Assembly: GCF_014250515.1 (NCBI RefSeq)
Contig: NZ_CP060202.1
Coordinates: 1,981,001 to 2,045,000, forward strand
Direction of reading: 5' to 3'
From: Hymenobacter sediminicola
Lineage (GTDB): Bacteria; Bacteroidota; Bacteroidia; Cytophagales; Hymenobacteraceae
Length of the DNA: 64,000 bases
Under the pieces are notes generated by a model that was not told the DNA's origin, made no database searches, and saw only the letters and a list, made by a program, of their open reading frames with translations. This document shows, one piece after another, positions 8,214 through 16,471 of the stretch. The position numbers and the translations under genes are program-made. Numbering within the stretch: position 1 is the stretch's first letter; each line of letters starts with the position of its first letter.

Positions 8214-9413
8214 ATGAACAACTACCCGGCACGCGCAAGTGCCATCATCCTCAGTTGGCTAGGCGTCGGGCTGGCGTCGTGCAATCAGTCGGCGCCCGGC
8301 TCCGAGCGTGCTACCGCGCCGCCGGTAGCGGCCGACACCACCGCCCGGCCGCTGGCGCCGGCGCCGGCTCTGGCTCCCGACACCATCAACTGGATGGCAC
8401 CCCAGCGCGATCCGGCCGGCCCCGCTGATACCACGCTGCTTATCGATGGGCGCCGCTACCGGCTACTACTAACTGCCGAACCCGATTCCAGCCGACCATT
8501 ACTGGCACTCTGGAAGCATGGCACCCGCACTGATACCTCGCGGGGCATAGATGCGCATTACCGTATTGTACTCCGCGACGCGGCCGGAAAACTGGTACTT
8601 GATAAGCAATTGCGTAAGCCAGCCTTTTATGCGGCCGCGTCGAAGGATGTGGTTATAGAGGGCGTGCCGCGGCGGCCTCAGTTGCTGGCGTATGCGCCGG
8701 CCTGGCAGGCGCTGGTGTTTGCCTTCGACTTTTGGCTGGAAGGCAGTGACGTGGGGGAGCAGTGCGTGCTGATGTTGGGCCTCAACGGGCAGGTGCTCGA
8801 ACTATCAAACAGCAACACCTACGGGGGTGGGGGCTCTGACTGCATGCCCCGGTTTTCGCCTAAAGGGCAGGCTATGCTGACCTGCAACAAGCTGTTGCTG
8901 TCCGGCCGGAAGCCCATTTCGCTACTGAAACCGAAAGCAGACCTAGTACTGGCAAGTTTTCTTTCCGATACGACGCTGCTCACCATCTATGCCTACGGCG
9001 AAAACCATTATGAATACGGGCCCGACAGCTTAGTCGAGTCCATGTATTTTGAAGAACCGCCGCAAATGCGCAATGTGCCTAATGCCTTCGTGCTGAACCT
9101 GCGCGGAAAGCCTATCGCCCGCTTCCGCTACAACGGCTACACCGATGAGTTAGGCTACTACGTGCGTCATCATTACCTTCCTCAGACAAACACTTACTAT
9201 CTGCTGGACGAGGAACGTGGCCTGCGCCTCCTGAACAAGCGCCAGCCCACTAGCCCGCAGGAAATCCGGTTCCGGCAGATGAGACGCTTCACCACCCCGC
9301 AGCGGCCCCGCGAAGTTCAGTTTCGGCTGCAGGGCACTGAAGTGAGCTTTGACTTTTATGTGAACCAGGACCACCCAGAGCAGATCCGCTACCGCAAGGT
9401 GAGCAGGGAGTAA
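8214..9413 (+). CDS. Putative lipoprotein of unknown function
   Basis: I do not recognise this 399-residue protein. It begins with a lipoprotein signal: a hydrophobic stretch ends in GLASC, placing the lipidated cysteine at residue 23. An Ala/Pro/Thr-rich linker to about residue 65 follows. The rest is a soluble, beta-rich domain, which could be a propeller-like fold (repeated short LLALWKHG and YRIVLRDAAGKL type strands). Export to the outer membrane or periplasm is therefore likely. It is divergent from addB with 69 bases between starts and is followed 32 bases later by another unknown gene. Confidence 0.75.
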   Translation: MNNYPARASAIILSWLGVGLASCNQSAPGSERATAPPVAADTTARPLAPAPALAPDTINWMAPQRDPAGPADTTLLIDGRRYRLLLTAEPDSSRPLLALWKHGTRTDTSRGIDAHYRIVLRDAAGKLVLDKQLRKPAFYAAASKDVVIEGVPRRPQLLAYAPAWQALVFAFDFWLEGSDVGEQCVLMLGLNGQVLELSNSNTYGGGGSDCMPRFSPKGQAMLTCNKLLLSGRKPISLLKPKADLVLASFLSDTTLLTIYAYGENHYEYGPDSLVESMYFEEPPQMRNVPNAFVLNLRGKPIARFRYNGYTDELGYYVRHHYLPQTNTYYLLDEERGLRLLNKRQPTSPQEIRFRQMRRFTTPQRPREVQFRLQGTEVSFDFYVNQDHPEQIRYRKVSRE

Positions 9414-9445
9414 TATCTTGCTGCTGGTCAATATATACAGTAGCT

Positions 9446-10006
9446 ATGCGTATCCAGATTACTCCTCTTATTATTCCCGCTACGCCTCCCGCCCCCCAAA
9501 GCCTGGCAGACTACGTGCAAGTAGTAGGGCTATGTATTATAGTGCCTATGCTGGTGCCCGCCGCCTTGGTGCTTATGCCTATTTTGCTGTTGATGATGGG
9601 CTGGGAATGGCTGATAGCACGACTACGAGCTATTACTGGTTGGCCAACAGAGAGCCCGCCGCCACCTCCCAGCCTCGTCAGCCTGCTACGCAGCCCGAAG
9701 GTTGAGCTGAGCTACTTGCCGGGCTGGTCAGTTGAAATTACGCCATCCGTGGCGCGAGGAATCTTGCTGCAACTGCTGGAGGCTACACACAACCCGGATG
9801 GTCCGGCGGGCACTTCCTGGCTGGTATACCTCGATTTGAAAACGCTGCAGTGGCAGCGCCTGCAGGAAACGTCAGGATATTTATTGGAAAATATTCCCGA
9901 CGAACCCGACGTGCTGCGCGGCTGGCTGGAAGATGGGAGTGAGGTGCGCCTGCACATAGCAGAAACTCAACAAACCGTAGAAAACACGGCGCCCGAAGAG
10001 CGGTAG
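9446..10006 (+). CDS. Membrane-anchored protein of unknown function
   Basis: The 186-residue product has a Pro-rich N-terminus and one or two membrane helices between about 24 and 65. A soluble C-terminal domain (about 75-180) ends in acidic and amphipathic segments (NIPDEPDVLRGWLEDGSEV). No family is recognised. The ATG at 9446 lies 32 bases after the preceding lipoprotein gene, so co-transcription is likely. Confidence 0.65.
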   Translation: MRIQITPLIIPATPPAPQSLADYVQVVGLCIIVPMLVPAALVLMPILLLMMGWEWLIARLRAITGWPTESPPPPPSLVSLLRSPKVELSYLPGWSVEITPSVARGILLQLLEATHNPDGPAGTSWLVYLDLKTLQWQRLQETSGYLLENIPDEPDVLRGWLEDGSEVRLHIAETQQTVENTAPEER

Positions 10007-10086
10007 CTCATGCCAACCTCCACAGGAACCCTACCCCACGCCCCATCGTACCCAGTTGCAGTCATCCACTGTAACTATCCGATTCG

Positions 10087-10590
10087 ATGAACCCTACGCA
10101 ACTCAGCCACGAACTTCGCAACGGCCAGAGCCCCGACCTCACCCGCCGCCGCTGGATTATTGGCCTATCCATTTTAGGAGTAGCTGCTGGCCAGATAGTC
10201 AGCCTCTACCAAACCGGTATTATCAAGCACCTGCCCGACCCACCCGCCGGCCCTTTCGATTCCGACAAAGTAGACGCCTCCGACTACGGCTACAAGCGCC
10301 TCGACACGCCCGACGCGCTACCTATGATGGTGACGTATGGCCTCACCGCCTGCCTAGCCGGGGCCGGGGGAATCCGCCGGGCCACCACGCAGCCCGCGCT
10401 GCCCGTGGCTATGGCCGCCAAAACCTTGTTCGATACTGCCAATACGCTGTTTCTGAGCCGCGAAGAGTGGCAGGAAAACAAGGCGCTGTGCTTCTACTGC
10501 CAAATGGCAACGGTAGCCTCCGTTGTCTCGCTGGTGCTGGCTCTTCCTGAAGCGTCAAAAGGCCTAAAGAAACTACTGAGCCGCAATTAA
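10087..10590 (+). CDS. VKOR-like membrane thiol oxidoreductase, reduced cysteine set
   Basis: The 167-residue protein has about four membrane helices. The last carries CFYCQMATVASVVSLVLAL (Cys135, Cys138), which fits the redox-active CxxC helix of the vitamin K epoxide reductase family. The loop after helix 1 (LPDPPAGPFDSDKVDASDYGY) also has a VKOR-family look to me. The only other cysteine is Cys89, and the usual shuttle cysteine pair in the first periplasmic loop is absent. If the assignment is right, it would act without the canonical relay or with a separate thioredoxin-like partner. The assignment is from memory of the motif and is moderate. Confidence 0.5.
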   Translation: MNPTQLSHELRNGQSPDLTRRRWIIGLSILGVAAGQIVSLYQTGIIKHLPDPPAGPFDSDKVDASDYGYKRLDTPDALPMMVTYGLTACLAGAGGIRRATTQPALPVAMAAKTLFDTANTLFLSREEWQENKALCFYCQMATVASVVSLVLALPEASKGLKKLLSRN

Positions 10591-10630
10591 GGGTTTTTCC
10601 TGACTGGCGCGCCGCATACGGCAGGGGGCT

Positions 10631-12166
10631 TTAGGTTGTCTGTTCAGGGTGCACCTGCCACCACAGACCCAGCAGGATGCCGCCCAGCAGCCCACCGATA
10701 TGGCCGGCATTGTCGGTGGTGGGCGAGAAGAAGCCGAGTAGCAGCCCCGGCAACCCAAAGACTACCGGCAAAATGAGCAGCATGCCACGGGCAGCGGGCG
10801 TGGCGCGGCGGATTAGGCCCAGCATCAGGCCCAGCAGCCCGAAGATGGCGCCGGATGCTCCCACACTGATGGTATCCGGAGCCCACAGTATACTGGCCAA
10901 CACGCCGGCAATTCCCGTCAGCACGTAGGTCAGCACCAGCCGCCCGGTGCCTAGCATGGGTTCCAGCATATACCCGATGACCGCCAGGCTAATCATATTA
11001 TAGATGATGTGCAGCAGACCACCGTGCAGAAACATGGGAGTTAGCAGCCGCCAATAGTCGCCAGCCAGCACCAGCGGCCGGTAACTGCCGCCCCAGGCCA
11101 GCAAATCCGGGGTTCGGAAGCTCAGGCCGCCCAGTAGGCTGACCATCAGCAGATACACCGCCACGTTAAGAAGCACCAGCACCGGGGTAGCTCGCACACC
11201 CGGATTCTCGCGCAGAAACAGTTGCCCTTGCTGCCACAGAGAGGGTCGCCCAATTCCTTGTTGCCATTGCTCAACATCGGTAGAGGAAAGATGAGGAAAG
11301 ACCAGCATCAGCAGGAAAACGCCCCAGCCGATTCCCAACGTGCAGGCCAGATGCCGCCGCGCTGCCGCCGCCCGGTCCGCGAAGGGCGTGTGCTCAGGCT
11401 GCAGCACCACAGCCGGAGCCGGTGTAGCGGTGCGCAGCAAGCTGGCCTGCACTGCCTGTTGAAATTCACGTCTATCCTCACGGCCACTTACGCGCGTCAG
11501 GTACCGGAAACGGGTCAGGTCCTGTGCGTTGAAGGTATCCTGGCTGCGCTGCAAAAACGCCTGAAACTCCGCTTCCTTTTGCGCCTCTTCTAGGCGGTTG
11601 CTTACCTGATGCTCGAAGTGAAGGCCCAGCCAGCCGGCCACCGCCGTGGTGTCGGTGGGAGTAGGGAGCAAAGGGCAGGCCAGGTACAGGTCGAAATCCA
11701 GATGCTCGTCGTGCTTACCGGAAACGGAAATGGCCGGATAAGCGCCCGCAAACTGCCGACTGGGGTGGCATTCCTGTAAGGTGAAGTAGCGAGTAGCAGT
11801 GGGGTGCTGGCGCAGCTCCTGGATGCTGGTGAGGCGGATAAGGCGGCTGGTGCGCTCCTGTAAGTAGTCCAGCAGAAACAGGCTCGTGAAGCCTGCCACC
11901 GCCATTGGTGCCATGTAGTAGAGCATCACCCATCGGTCATCGGAGCCGCGCCGCAGCAGCTGCAGCCGCTTATATAGCAGCGGCCACATTCCCAGCGCAC
12001 TCAATCCGAAAATGCCAGCAAACAGTTGGCTGGAACTGGGGTCGAACAGGGCCAGCCGCACCGTCAGCAGCCAATAGCCACTGCCTATCAGCAGTGCCAG
12101 CAAGACGCCCAACGCCACTACCGGAAAATAAAGAAGCCGAAGCTTATAGCCAAAATTAGCCAGCAT
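10631..12166 (-). CDS. Rhomboid-family intramembrane serine protease with long N-terminal domain
   Basis: The 511-residue protein ends in a rhomboid core (about 315-505). The serine motif GASGAIFGLLG is near residue 437 and the catalytic histidine in NAGHIGGLLGG near 489. HGGLLHIIYNMISL is the conserved helix-2 region. The first 310 residues are unusual: two pairs of membrane helices (about 10-35 and 45-115) flank a soluble region of about 130 residues. The substrate cannot be predicted. It is convergent with the VKOR-like gene, 40 bases apart. Confidence 0.88.
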   Translation of the reverse strand: MLANFGYKLRLLYFPVVALGVLLALLIGSGYWLLTVRLALFDPSSSQLFAGIFGLSALGMWPLLYKRLQLLRRGSDDRWVMLYYMAPMAVAGFTSLFLLDYLQERTSRLIRLTSIQELRQHPTATRYFTLQECHPSRQFAGAYPAISVSGKHDEHLDFDLYLACPLLPTPTDTTAVAGWLGLHFEHQVSNRLEEAQKEAEFQAFLQRSQDTFNAQDLTRFRYLTRVSGREDRREFQQAVQASLLRTATPAPAVVLQPEHTPFADRAAAARRHLACTLGIGWGVFLLMLVFPHLSSTDVEQWQQGIGRPSLWQQGQLFLRENPGVRATPVLVLLNVAVYLLMVSLLGGLSFRTPDLLAWGGSYRPLVLAGDYWRLLTPMFLHGGLLHIIYNMISLAVIGYMLEPMLGTGRLVLTYVLTGIAGVLASILWAPDTISVGASGAIFGLLGLMLGLIRRATPAARGMLLILPVVFGLPGLLLGFFSPTTDNAGHIGGLLGGILLGLWWQVHPEQTT

Positions 12167-12279
12167 AACCCACCCGATACAATATGTAGCCGCGAAAGTA
12201 GCTAACTGTCTGCAACAGCCAAGGAAAAGAAGGCGGCTGGTGGCTCAACTGGCTAGTACTTGCCAGATACCGAACTGGC

Positions 12280-14493
12280 TTATCCCAGCAGCTTCTCGGG
12301 GCGGATGGGCAGGTGCCGAATCCGTTTGCCGCAGGCGTGAAATACGGCATTGGCCAGCGCGGCGGCGGTGGGGCCTTGGGCGGCCTCACCGGCTCCCAGG
12401 GGTGGCTCGGTGGGGCGGTCCAGTACGGCCACTTCCACCAGCGGCACCTCATCAAAACGGAAGATGGGGTACTGCTCCCATTGTCGCGTCGTGATGCCCT
12501 GGGCATTGAAAAGCACTTCTTCGTTGAGGGTCCAGCTGGCAGCTTGGGTGAGGCCACCCTCGGTCTGGTTTTTCAGGCCGTCGGGGTTGATGACCTCGCC
12601 GGCATCAATGGCGGCCCAGATGCGCGGTACCCGCACAAAGCCGCTGGCCGGGTCTACGCTCACTTTGGCCACCACCGCGCAGTAGGCGGCCGTGTTTTTG
12701 TAGCGCGCAAATGCCAGGCCCAGTCCCTCGTTTTCGGCTAGCTTCTGGTCTTTCACCAGTTCCCGCACCTTTCTGATAACGGCTTTGGCGCGCTCATCGG
12801 TGAGGTGGCGCAAGCGGAACTCATAGGGGTCCTGCCGGGACTGCACCGCCAGTTCTTCCATAAAGGATTCGAGGGCGAAAATATTGCCGAAAGCCCCCAG
12901 CCCCCGCAACGCTGATACTCGCAACGGCCCCTGCACGGCGTGTGCCTGCACCCGCAACGCCGGAATCTGGTAGTAGGGCTCCGAGTTGCGGTAGATGCCG
13001 CCGCTGAAGTCGTCCTCTACTTTAGGCCGCTGCGGCTGCGCTAGATACTGGGCTGCCAGCAGCTTTTCGGGTGAGCCAGCGGGCCGGGTACTATGCGTAT
13101 CCGACCACAACTCGTGCTGCCAGTGCGTGATGCGGCCAGTTTTTGGATTGACGCGGGCCTGCAGATCGAAGAACATGGCACTGCCGTAGGGTTCCCAGGC
13201 GTGCTCATCGTCGCGGCTCCACTGCAGGCGTACGTGGCGGCCGGGCACGGCGCGGGCCAGTAGGGCGGCATCGGCGGCCACGTCGTCGGCGCCGTTGTGG
13301 CCGTAGCAGCCGGAACCGGGCACGCCCTTCACGTGCACGTTGTCAGAGCTCAGGCCCAGGAGTTTCGCCAGCGACTCGCGCAACGGATACACGCCCTGGC
13401 TGTGCGTCCAGACGTGCAGCATTTGGGCAGAGGGCTCAAACAAGGCCACCGCGCAGCTCGGGCCGATGGAGCCGTGCATCAGGTAGGGCTTGAAATAGCT
13501 GGACTGGTGCGTAAGGAGGCTGCCCGTTGCCGGCGCTTTCGTGAAATCACCTTTGCTGGCTACCTCCTTAGTTGTGCCGGGCAGACCGCGCAACAGCTCC
13601 GGCAGCGGTGTATCGGCCGGCAGAACCCGCCCCACCGACCACTGCGCGTGCAGCCGGCCGTAGTCCTGGGCACGCAACGCCTGGTATTCCTGTTCGGCCA
13701 GAATGCCCACGAAGCTGCCGTCTATTACCGTTTTCAGCACGCCGGGAATGGCCTGCTGCAATGCTTTTGTATCGAATTGCAGCAAGGTGGCTTCGTAGGT
13801 GGGCGGGCGCAGCACGCGGGCGTGCACCATGCCGGGAAAACGCAAGTCCTGCACGTAGTAAGCATCGGCCCGCACCATGTGCTCGATGTCTTGGCGGGGC
13901 ACCGAGCGGCCCACATGCTGATAGTCGCGCTTGGGCTTGAGCGGAGCCGGCTGGCGCACTTCGTCGGTGAGCTGGCGGCCCTCCAGGAGCTGAGCGACGG
14001 AAACCTGACGGCCGTCGGTGGCCTTTATTATCCCTTGCTCAAGGCGCAGCTGTCCCGGTTTCATCCGGAGCACCGGGGCCGCCAGCGCCAGCAGTTTCTG
14101 ACGAGCGGCGGCGGCGGCGTAGCGCACTGCCATGGCGCTCTGCTCGATGGAGGCACTGCCCGCAGTGTAACGCTCATCGGGCGTGCGGCCGGTTTCGGCT
14201 AGCACCACCTCCACGTCCTCTACGGCCATATTCAGCTCCTCCGCTGCCACCTGGGCCACCGCCGTCCGGATACCCTGCCCGATTTCAATCTTGCCCGTCA
14301 GTACCCGTGCCCGGCCGTTGGGCAGCAGCTCCAGCCACGCATTGATGCGCGGATTGTCCTGGAGGCTGCCGGGCAGGTCCTGCTTTGCCGGCGCATCCGC
14401 CCACAACTCAGAGGAGCTTAGCAGCACAAACCCGATAGTCAGGCAGCCGGTAGTTTTTATGAAATTACGGCGGGAGGAGTGAGGCGCAGGCAT
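12280..14493 (-). CDS. Molybdenum hydroxylase large subunit (isoquinoline oxidoreductase/IorB-like)
   Basis: The 737-residue subunit binds the molybdopterin cofactor of a xanthine-oxidase-family hydroxylase. It shows EIGQGIRTAVAQVAAEEL, GSASIEQSAMAVRYAAAA, a substrate-channel stretch PGSGCYGHNGADD and a late EGGLTQAASW. The chosen start at 14493 gives MPAPHSSRRNFIKTT, a Tat-type signal with twin arginine followed by a hydrophobic segment, so the enzyme should be exported folded to the periplasm. The frame stays open further upstream but would overlap the 2Fe-2S gene. With no FAD subunit nearby, electrons probably pass to a cytochrome or membrane dehydrogenase. The substrate is unknown. Confidence 0.88.
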   Translation of the reverse strand: MPAPHSSRRNFIKTTGCLTIGFVLLSSSELWADAPAKQDLPGSLQDNPRINAWLELLPNGRARVLTGKIEIGQGIRTAVAQVAAEELNMAVEDVEVVLAETGRTPDERYTAGSASIEQSAMAVRYAAAAARQKLLALAAPVLRMKPGQLRLEQGIIKATDGRQVSVAQLLEGRQLTDEVRQPAPLKPKRDYQHVGRSVPRQDIEHMVRADAYYVQDLRFPGMVHARVLRPPTYEATLLQFDTKALQQAIPGVLKTVIDGSFVGILAEQEYQALRAQDYGRLHAQWSVGRVLPADTPLPELLRGLPGTTKEVASKGDFTKAPATGSLLTHQSSYFKPYLMHGSIGPSCAVALFEPSAQMLHVWTHSQGVYPLRESLAKLLGLSSDNVHVKGVPGSGCYGHNGADDVAADAALLARAVPGRHVRLQWSRDDEHAWEPYGSAMFFDLQARVNPKTGRITHWQHELWSDTHSTRPAGSPEKLLAAQYLAQPQRPKVEDDFSGGIYRNSEPYYQIPALRVQAHAVQGPLRVSALRGLGAFGNIFALESFMEELAVQSRQDPYEFRLRHLTDERAKAVIRKVRELVKDQKLAENEGLGLAFARYKNTAAYCAVVAKVSVDPASGFVRVPRIWAAIDAGEVINPDGLKNQTEGGLTQAASWTLNEEVLFNAQGITTRQWEQYPIFRFDEVPLVEVAVLDRPTEPPLGAGEAAQGPTAAALANAVFHACGKRIRHLPIRPEKLLG

Positions 14494-14534
14494 AAGACGA
14501 ATAGAGCAGCAGGATAGTAGAACAGGAGGCCGAA

Positions 14535-15005
14535 CTACCCCGATGATGCCGCGCGCTGCACCGCCCGGATGGCACGGGTGTGTACGCTGCAGCGGCACAG
14601 CACCCGAAACAGACCGTTGCGAATAGCTTCTTCGCTGGGCTGCGGATACTGCTTCAGCAATGACACGGCCGAAATAACCATACCATTCAGGCAAAAGCCG
14701 CACTGGGCCGCCTGCTCCTGCACGAAAGCTGCCTGCACCGGGTGCAGCGTGCCATCGGGGCGGGTAAGGCCTTCGAGGGTGGTAATGGACACACCGCCGG
14801 TGGTTTGGCGCACGGGCAACTGGCAGCTGGGCCAGGCAATGTCGTTGAGCAATACCATGCAGGCTCCGCATTGCTGCAGGCCGCAGCCGAACTTAGGGCC
14901 GTTCAGCCCCAGGTTGTTACGTAGCACGTAGAGCAACGGAGTTTCGGGGTCTACGCGCAGCGTGTGCTGCTGGCCATTAACGAGCAGGGTAAGGTCAGCT
15001 TCCAT
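14535..15005 (-). CDS. (2Fe-2S) subunit of the molybdenum hydroxylase (IorA-like)
   Basis: The 156-residue electron-transfer subunit has the plant-type ferredoxin cluster motif (FGCGLQQCGACMVLL plus a later Cys in WPSCQLPV). It also has the C-terminal four-helix cluster (CGFCLNGMVISA and LCRCSVHTRAI). It is upstream of the large-subunit gene with a 41-base gap, so the two form an operon. The ATG at 15005 (MEADLTLLVNG) is preferred over an in-frame TTG six bases earlier. A TATCTTTT sequence about 25 bases upstream may be the -7 box. Confidence 0.9.
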   Translation of the reverse strand: MEADLTLLVNGQQHTLRVDPETPLLYVLRNNLGLNGPKFGCGLQQCGACMVLLNDIAWPSCQLPVRQTTGGVSITTLEGLTRPDGTLHPVQAAFVQEQAAQCGFCLNGMVISAVSLLKQYPQPSEEAIRNGLFRVLCRCSVHTRAIRAVQRAASSG

Positions 15006-15088
15006 ACTCAACCATACTGCTACACCAAGGAAAAAGATACGTGCGGCTCTACTAAACGGCTAAGCATACCGCAGCTGCTGTTGAGGCT

Positions 15089-16351
15089 CTAATGACCAAT
15101 AACTGCTTCTGTTTTGGTGGGTTGTGTAGCGGGTAGCCCCAAATCGTGGCGGCCGAGGGAGCGGAGCGCCAGCAGCAGGCTGCCCACCGTGAGTACGGCC
15201 GCCGCCAGGAAGGCGGCTCCCGGAAAGTGGACTGGCGCGGTGGGACCAGTGAAATAGGAGAAAAGGTTGGTCATCAGGGGTGGGCCGATGATGGAAGTAA
15301 GGCTCACGAGGCTGGTGAGGGCACCTTGCAGCTCGCCCTGCTCCGTAGGCGGTACCTGCCCCGACATGATGCCCTGCAATGCCGGTCCTGCAATTCCGCC
15401 CAGGCAATAGGGGACCAGAAAAGCAAACATCATCCACCCTTTTGAGGCAAACGCAAACAACAGAAAGCCCAGCGCATACAACCCGATACCAATATATACC
15501 GAGCGTTTTGGCCCCAGCCGGGGAGCGGTGTAGCGGATCAGCAGGCCCTGTACGAGGGCTGTGAGGCCGCCTACCACGCCCAAAGAATAGCCCACCCAAG
15601 CCTCATTCCAGTGAAACCTATACATCGTGAAATACGACCAAGTGCTCTGCGTGGCATGGGCTGCAATGTATATCAGCACCAACGACCCCACTAGCCCCAG
15701 GATAACCGGGTATTTGCGCAATTGCCGAAGCGAGCCAACAGGGTTGGCCCGGCGCCAGTCGAAGGGCCGGCGGTGCTCTTTGTCCAGCGACTCGGGCAGC
15801 ACGAAGAAGCCGTAGAGCCAGTTGAGCAGCGTGAGGCCCGCGGCCACCAGAAACGGTACGCGCGGCCCGAAATGCCCCAGCAACCCCCCAATCACCGGCC
15901 CGATAATGAAGCCCAACCCAAACGCGGCTCCAATCATCCCGAAGTTCTGGGCCCGGTTTTCGGGCGTGCTGATGTCGGCTATGTAGGCCGAGGCTGTTGT
16001 AAAGCTGGCGCCAGTGATACCCGCAATAATCCGCCCTACGAACAGCCACGCCACAGTAGGCGCAAATGCCAGAAACAGGTAGTCGAGGCCGAAGCCGAAC
16101 AGGGCCACCAACAGCACCGGCCGTCGCCCGTATTGGTCGGACAGGTTGCCGAGGATGGGCGAAAACAGGAACTGCATACCCGCAAATGCAAACCCCATCC
16201 AGCCGCCGTAGCGGGCGGCAGCACTTAGTGGCTCGCCAGTGAGTTCCGTAATCAGCTTGGGCAACACCGGAATGATGATGCCAAATCCTATGACATCAAG
16301 CAAAAGCGTGATGAATATGAACGCCAACGCGGGTTTTCGGGCAGCAGACAT
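15089..16351 (-). CDS. MFS exporter, TCR/Tet (TetA-like) family
   Basis: The 420-residue protein has 12 predicted membrane helices. The drug:H+ antiporter-1 motif [15 protein letters not shown] lies at about 75-88, and a motif [19 protein letters not shown] lies in helix 5. This is the TetA/tetracycline-resistance-like group, which in chromosomes of environmental bacteria often exports unknown compounds, so resistance should not be assumed. The central loop ([17 protein letters not shown]) is typical. It is downstream of the addA-like gene on the same strand, 120 bases away. Confidence 0.88.
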   Translation of the reverse strand: MSAARKPALAFIFITLLLDVIGFGIIIPVLPKLITELTGEPLSAAARYGGWMGFAFAGMQFLFSPILGNLSDQYGRRPVLLVALFGFGLDYLFLAFAPTVAWLFVGRIIAGITGASFTTASAYIADISTPENRAQNFGMIGAAFGLGFIIGPVIGGLLGHFGPRVPFLVAAGLTLLNWLYGFFVLPESLDKEHRRPFDWRRANPVGSLRQLRKYPVILGLVGSLVLIYIAAHATQSTWSYFTMYRFHWNEAWVGYSLGVVGGLTALVQGLLIRYTAPRLGPKRSVYIGIGLYALGFLLFAFASKGWMMFAFLVPYCLGGIAGPALQGIMSGQVPPTEQGELQGALTSLVSLTSIIGPPLMTNLFSYFTGPTAPVHFPGAAFLAAAVLTVGSLLLALRSLGRHDLGLPATQPTKTEAVIGH

Positions 16352-16471
16352 AAGCGTAAGTCAGAAGTGAGCCGCACGAAAATACGGAGGTTTGTGGTGG
16401 CTAAAAATACAGTATGCTAAAAAAATTAGCTGTAAATAAATTTTAACTAAACAGGTTGTCCGAAAGAGGGG

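Noticed and set aside
14494..14871. N-terminal extension of the molybdenum hydroxylase large subunit
   Set aside because: The frame is open but overlaps the 2Fe-2S subunit gene on the same strand. The Tat-like start at 14493 is the natural one.
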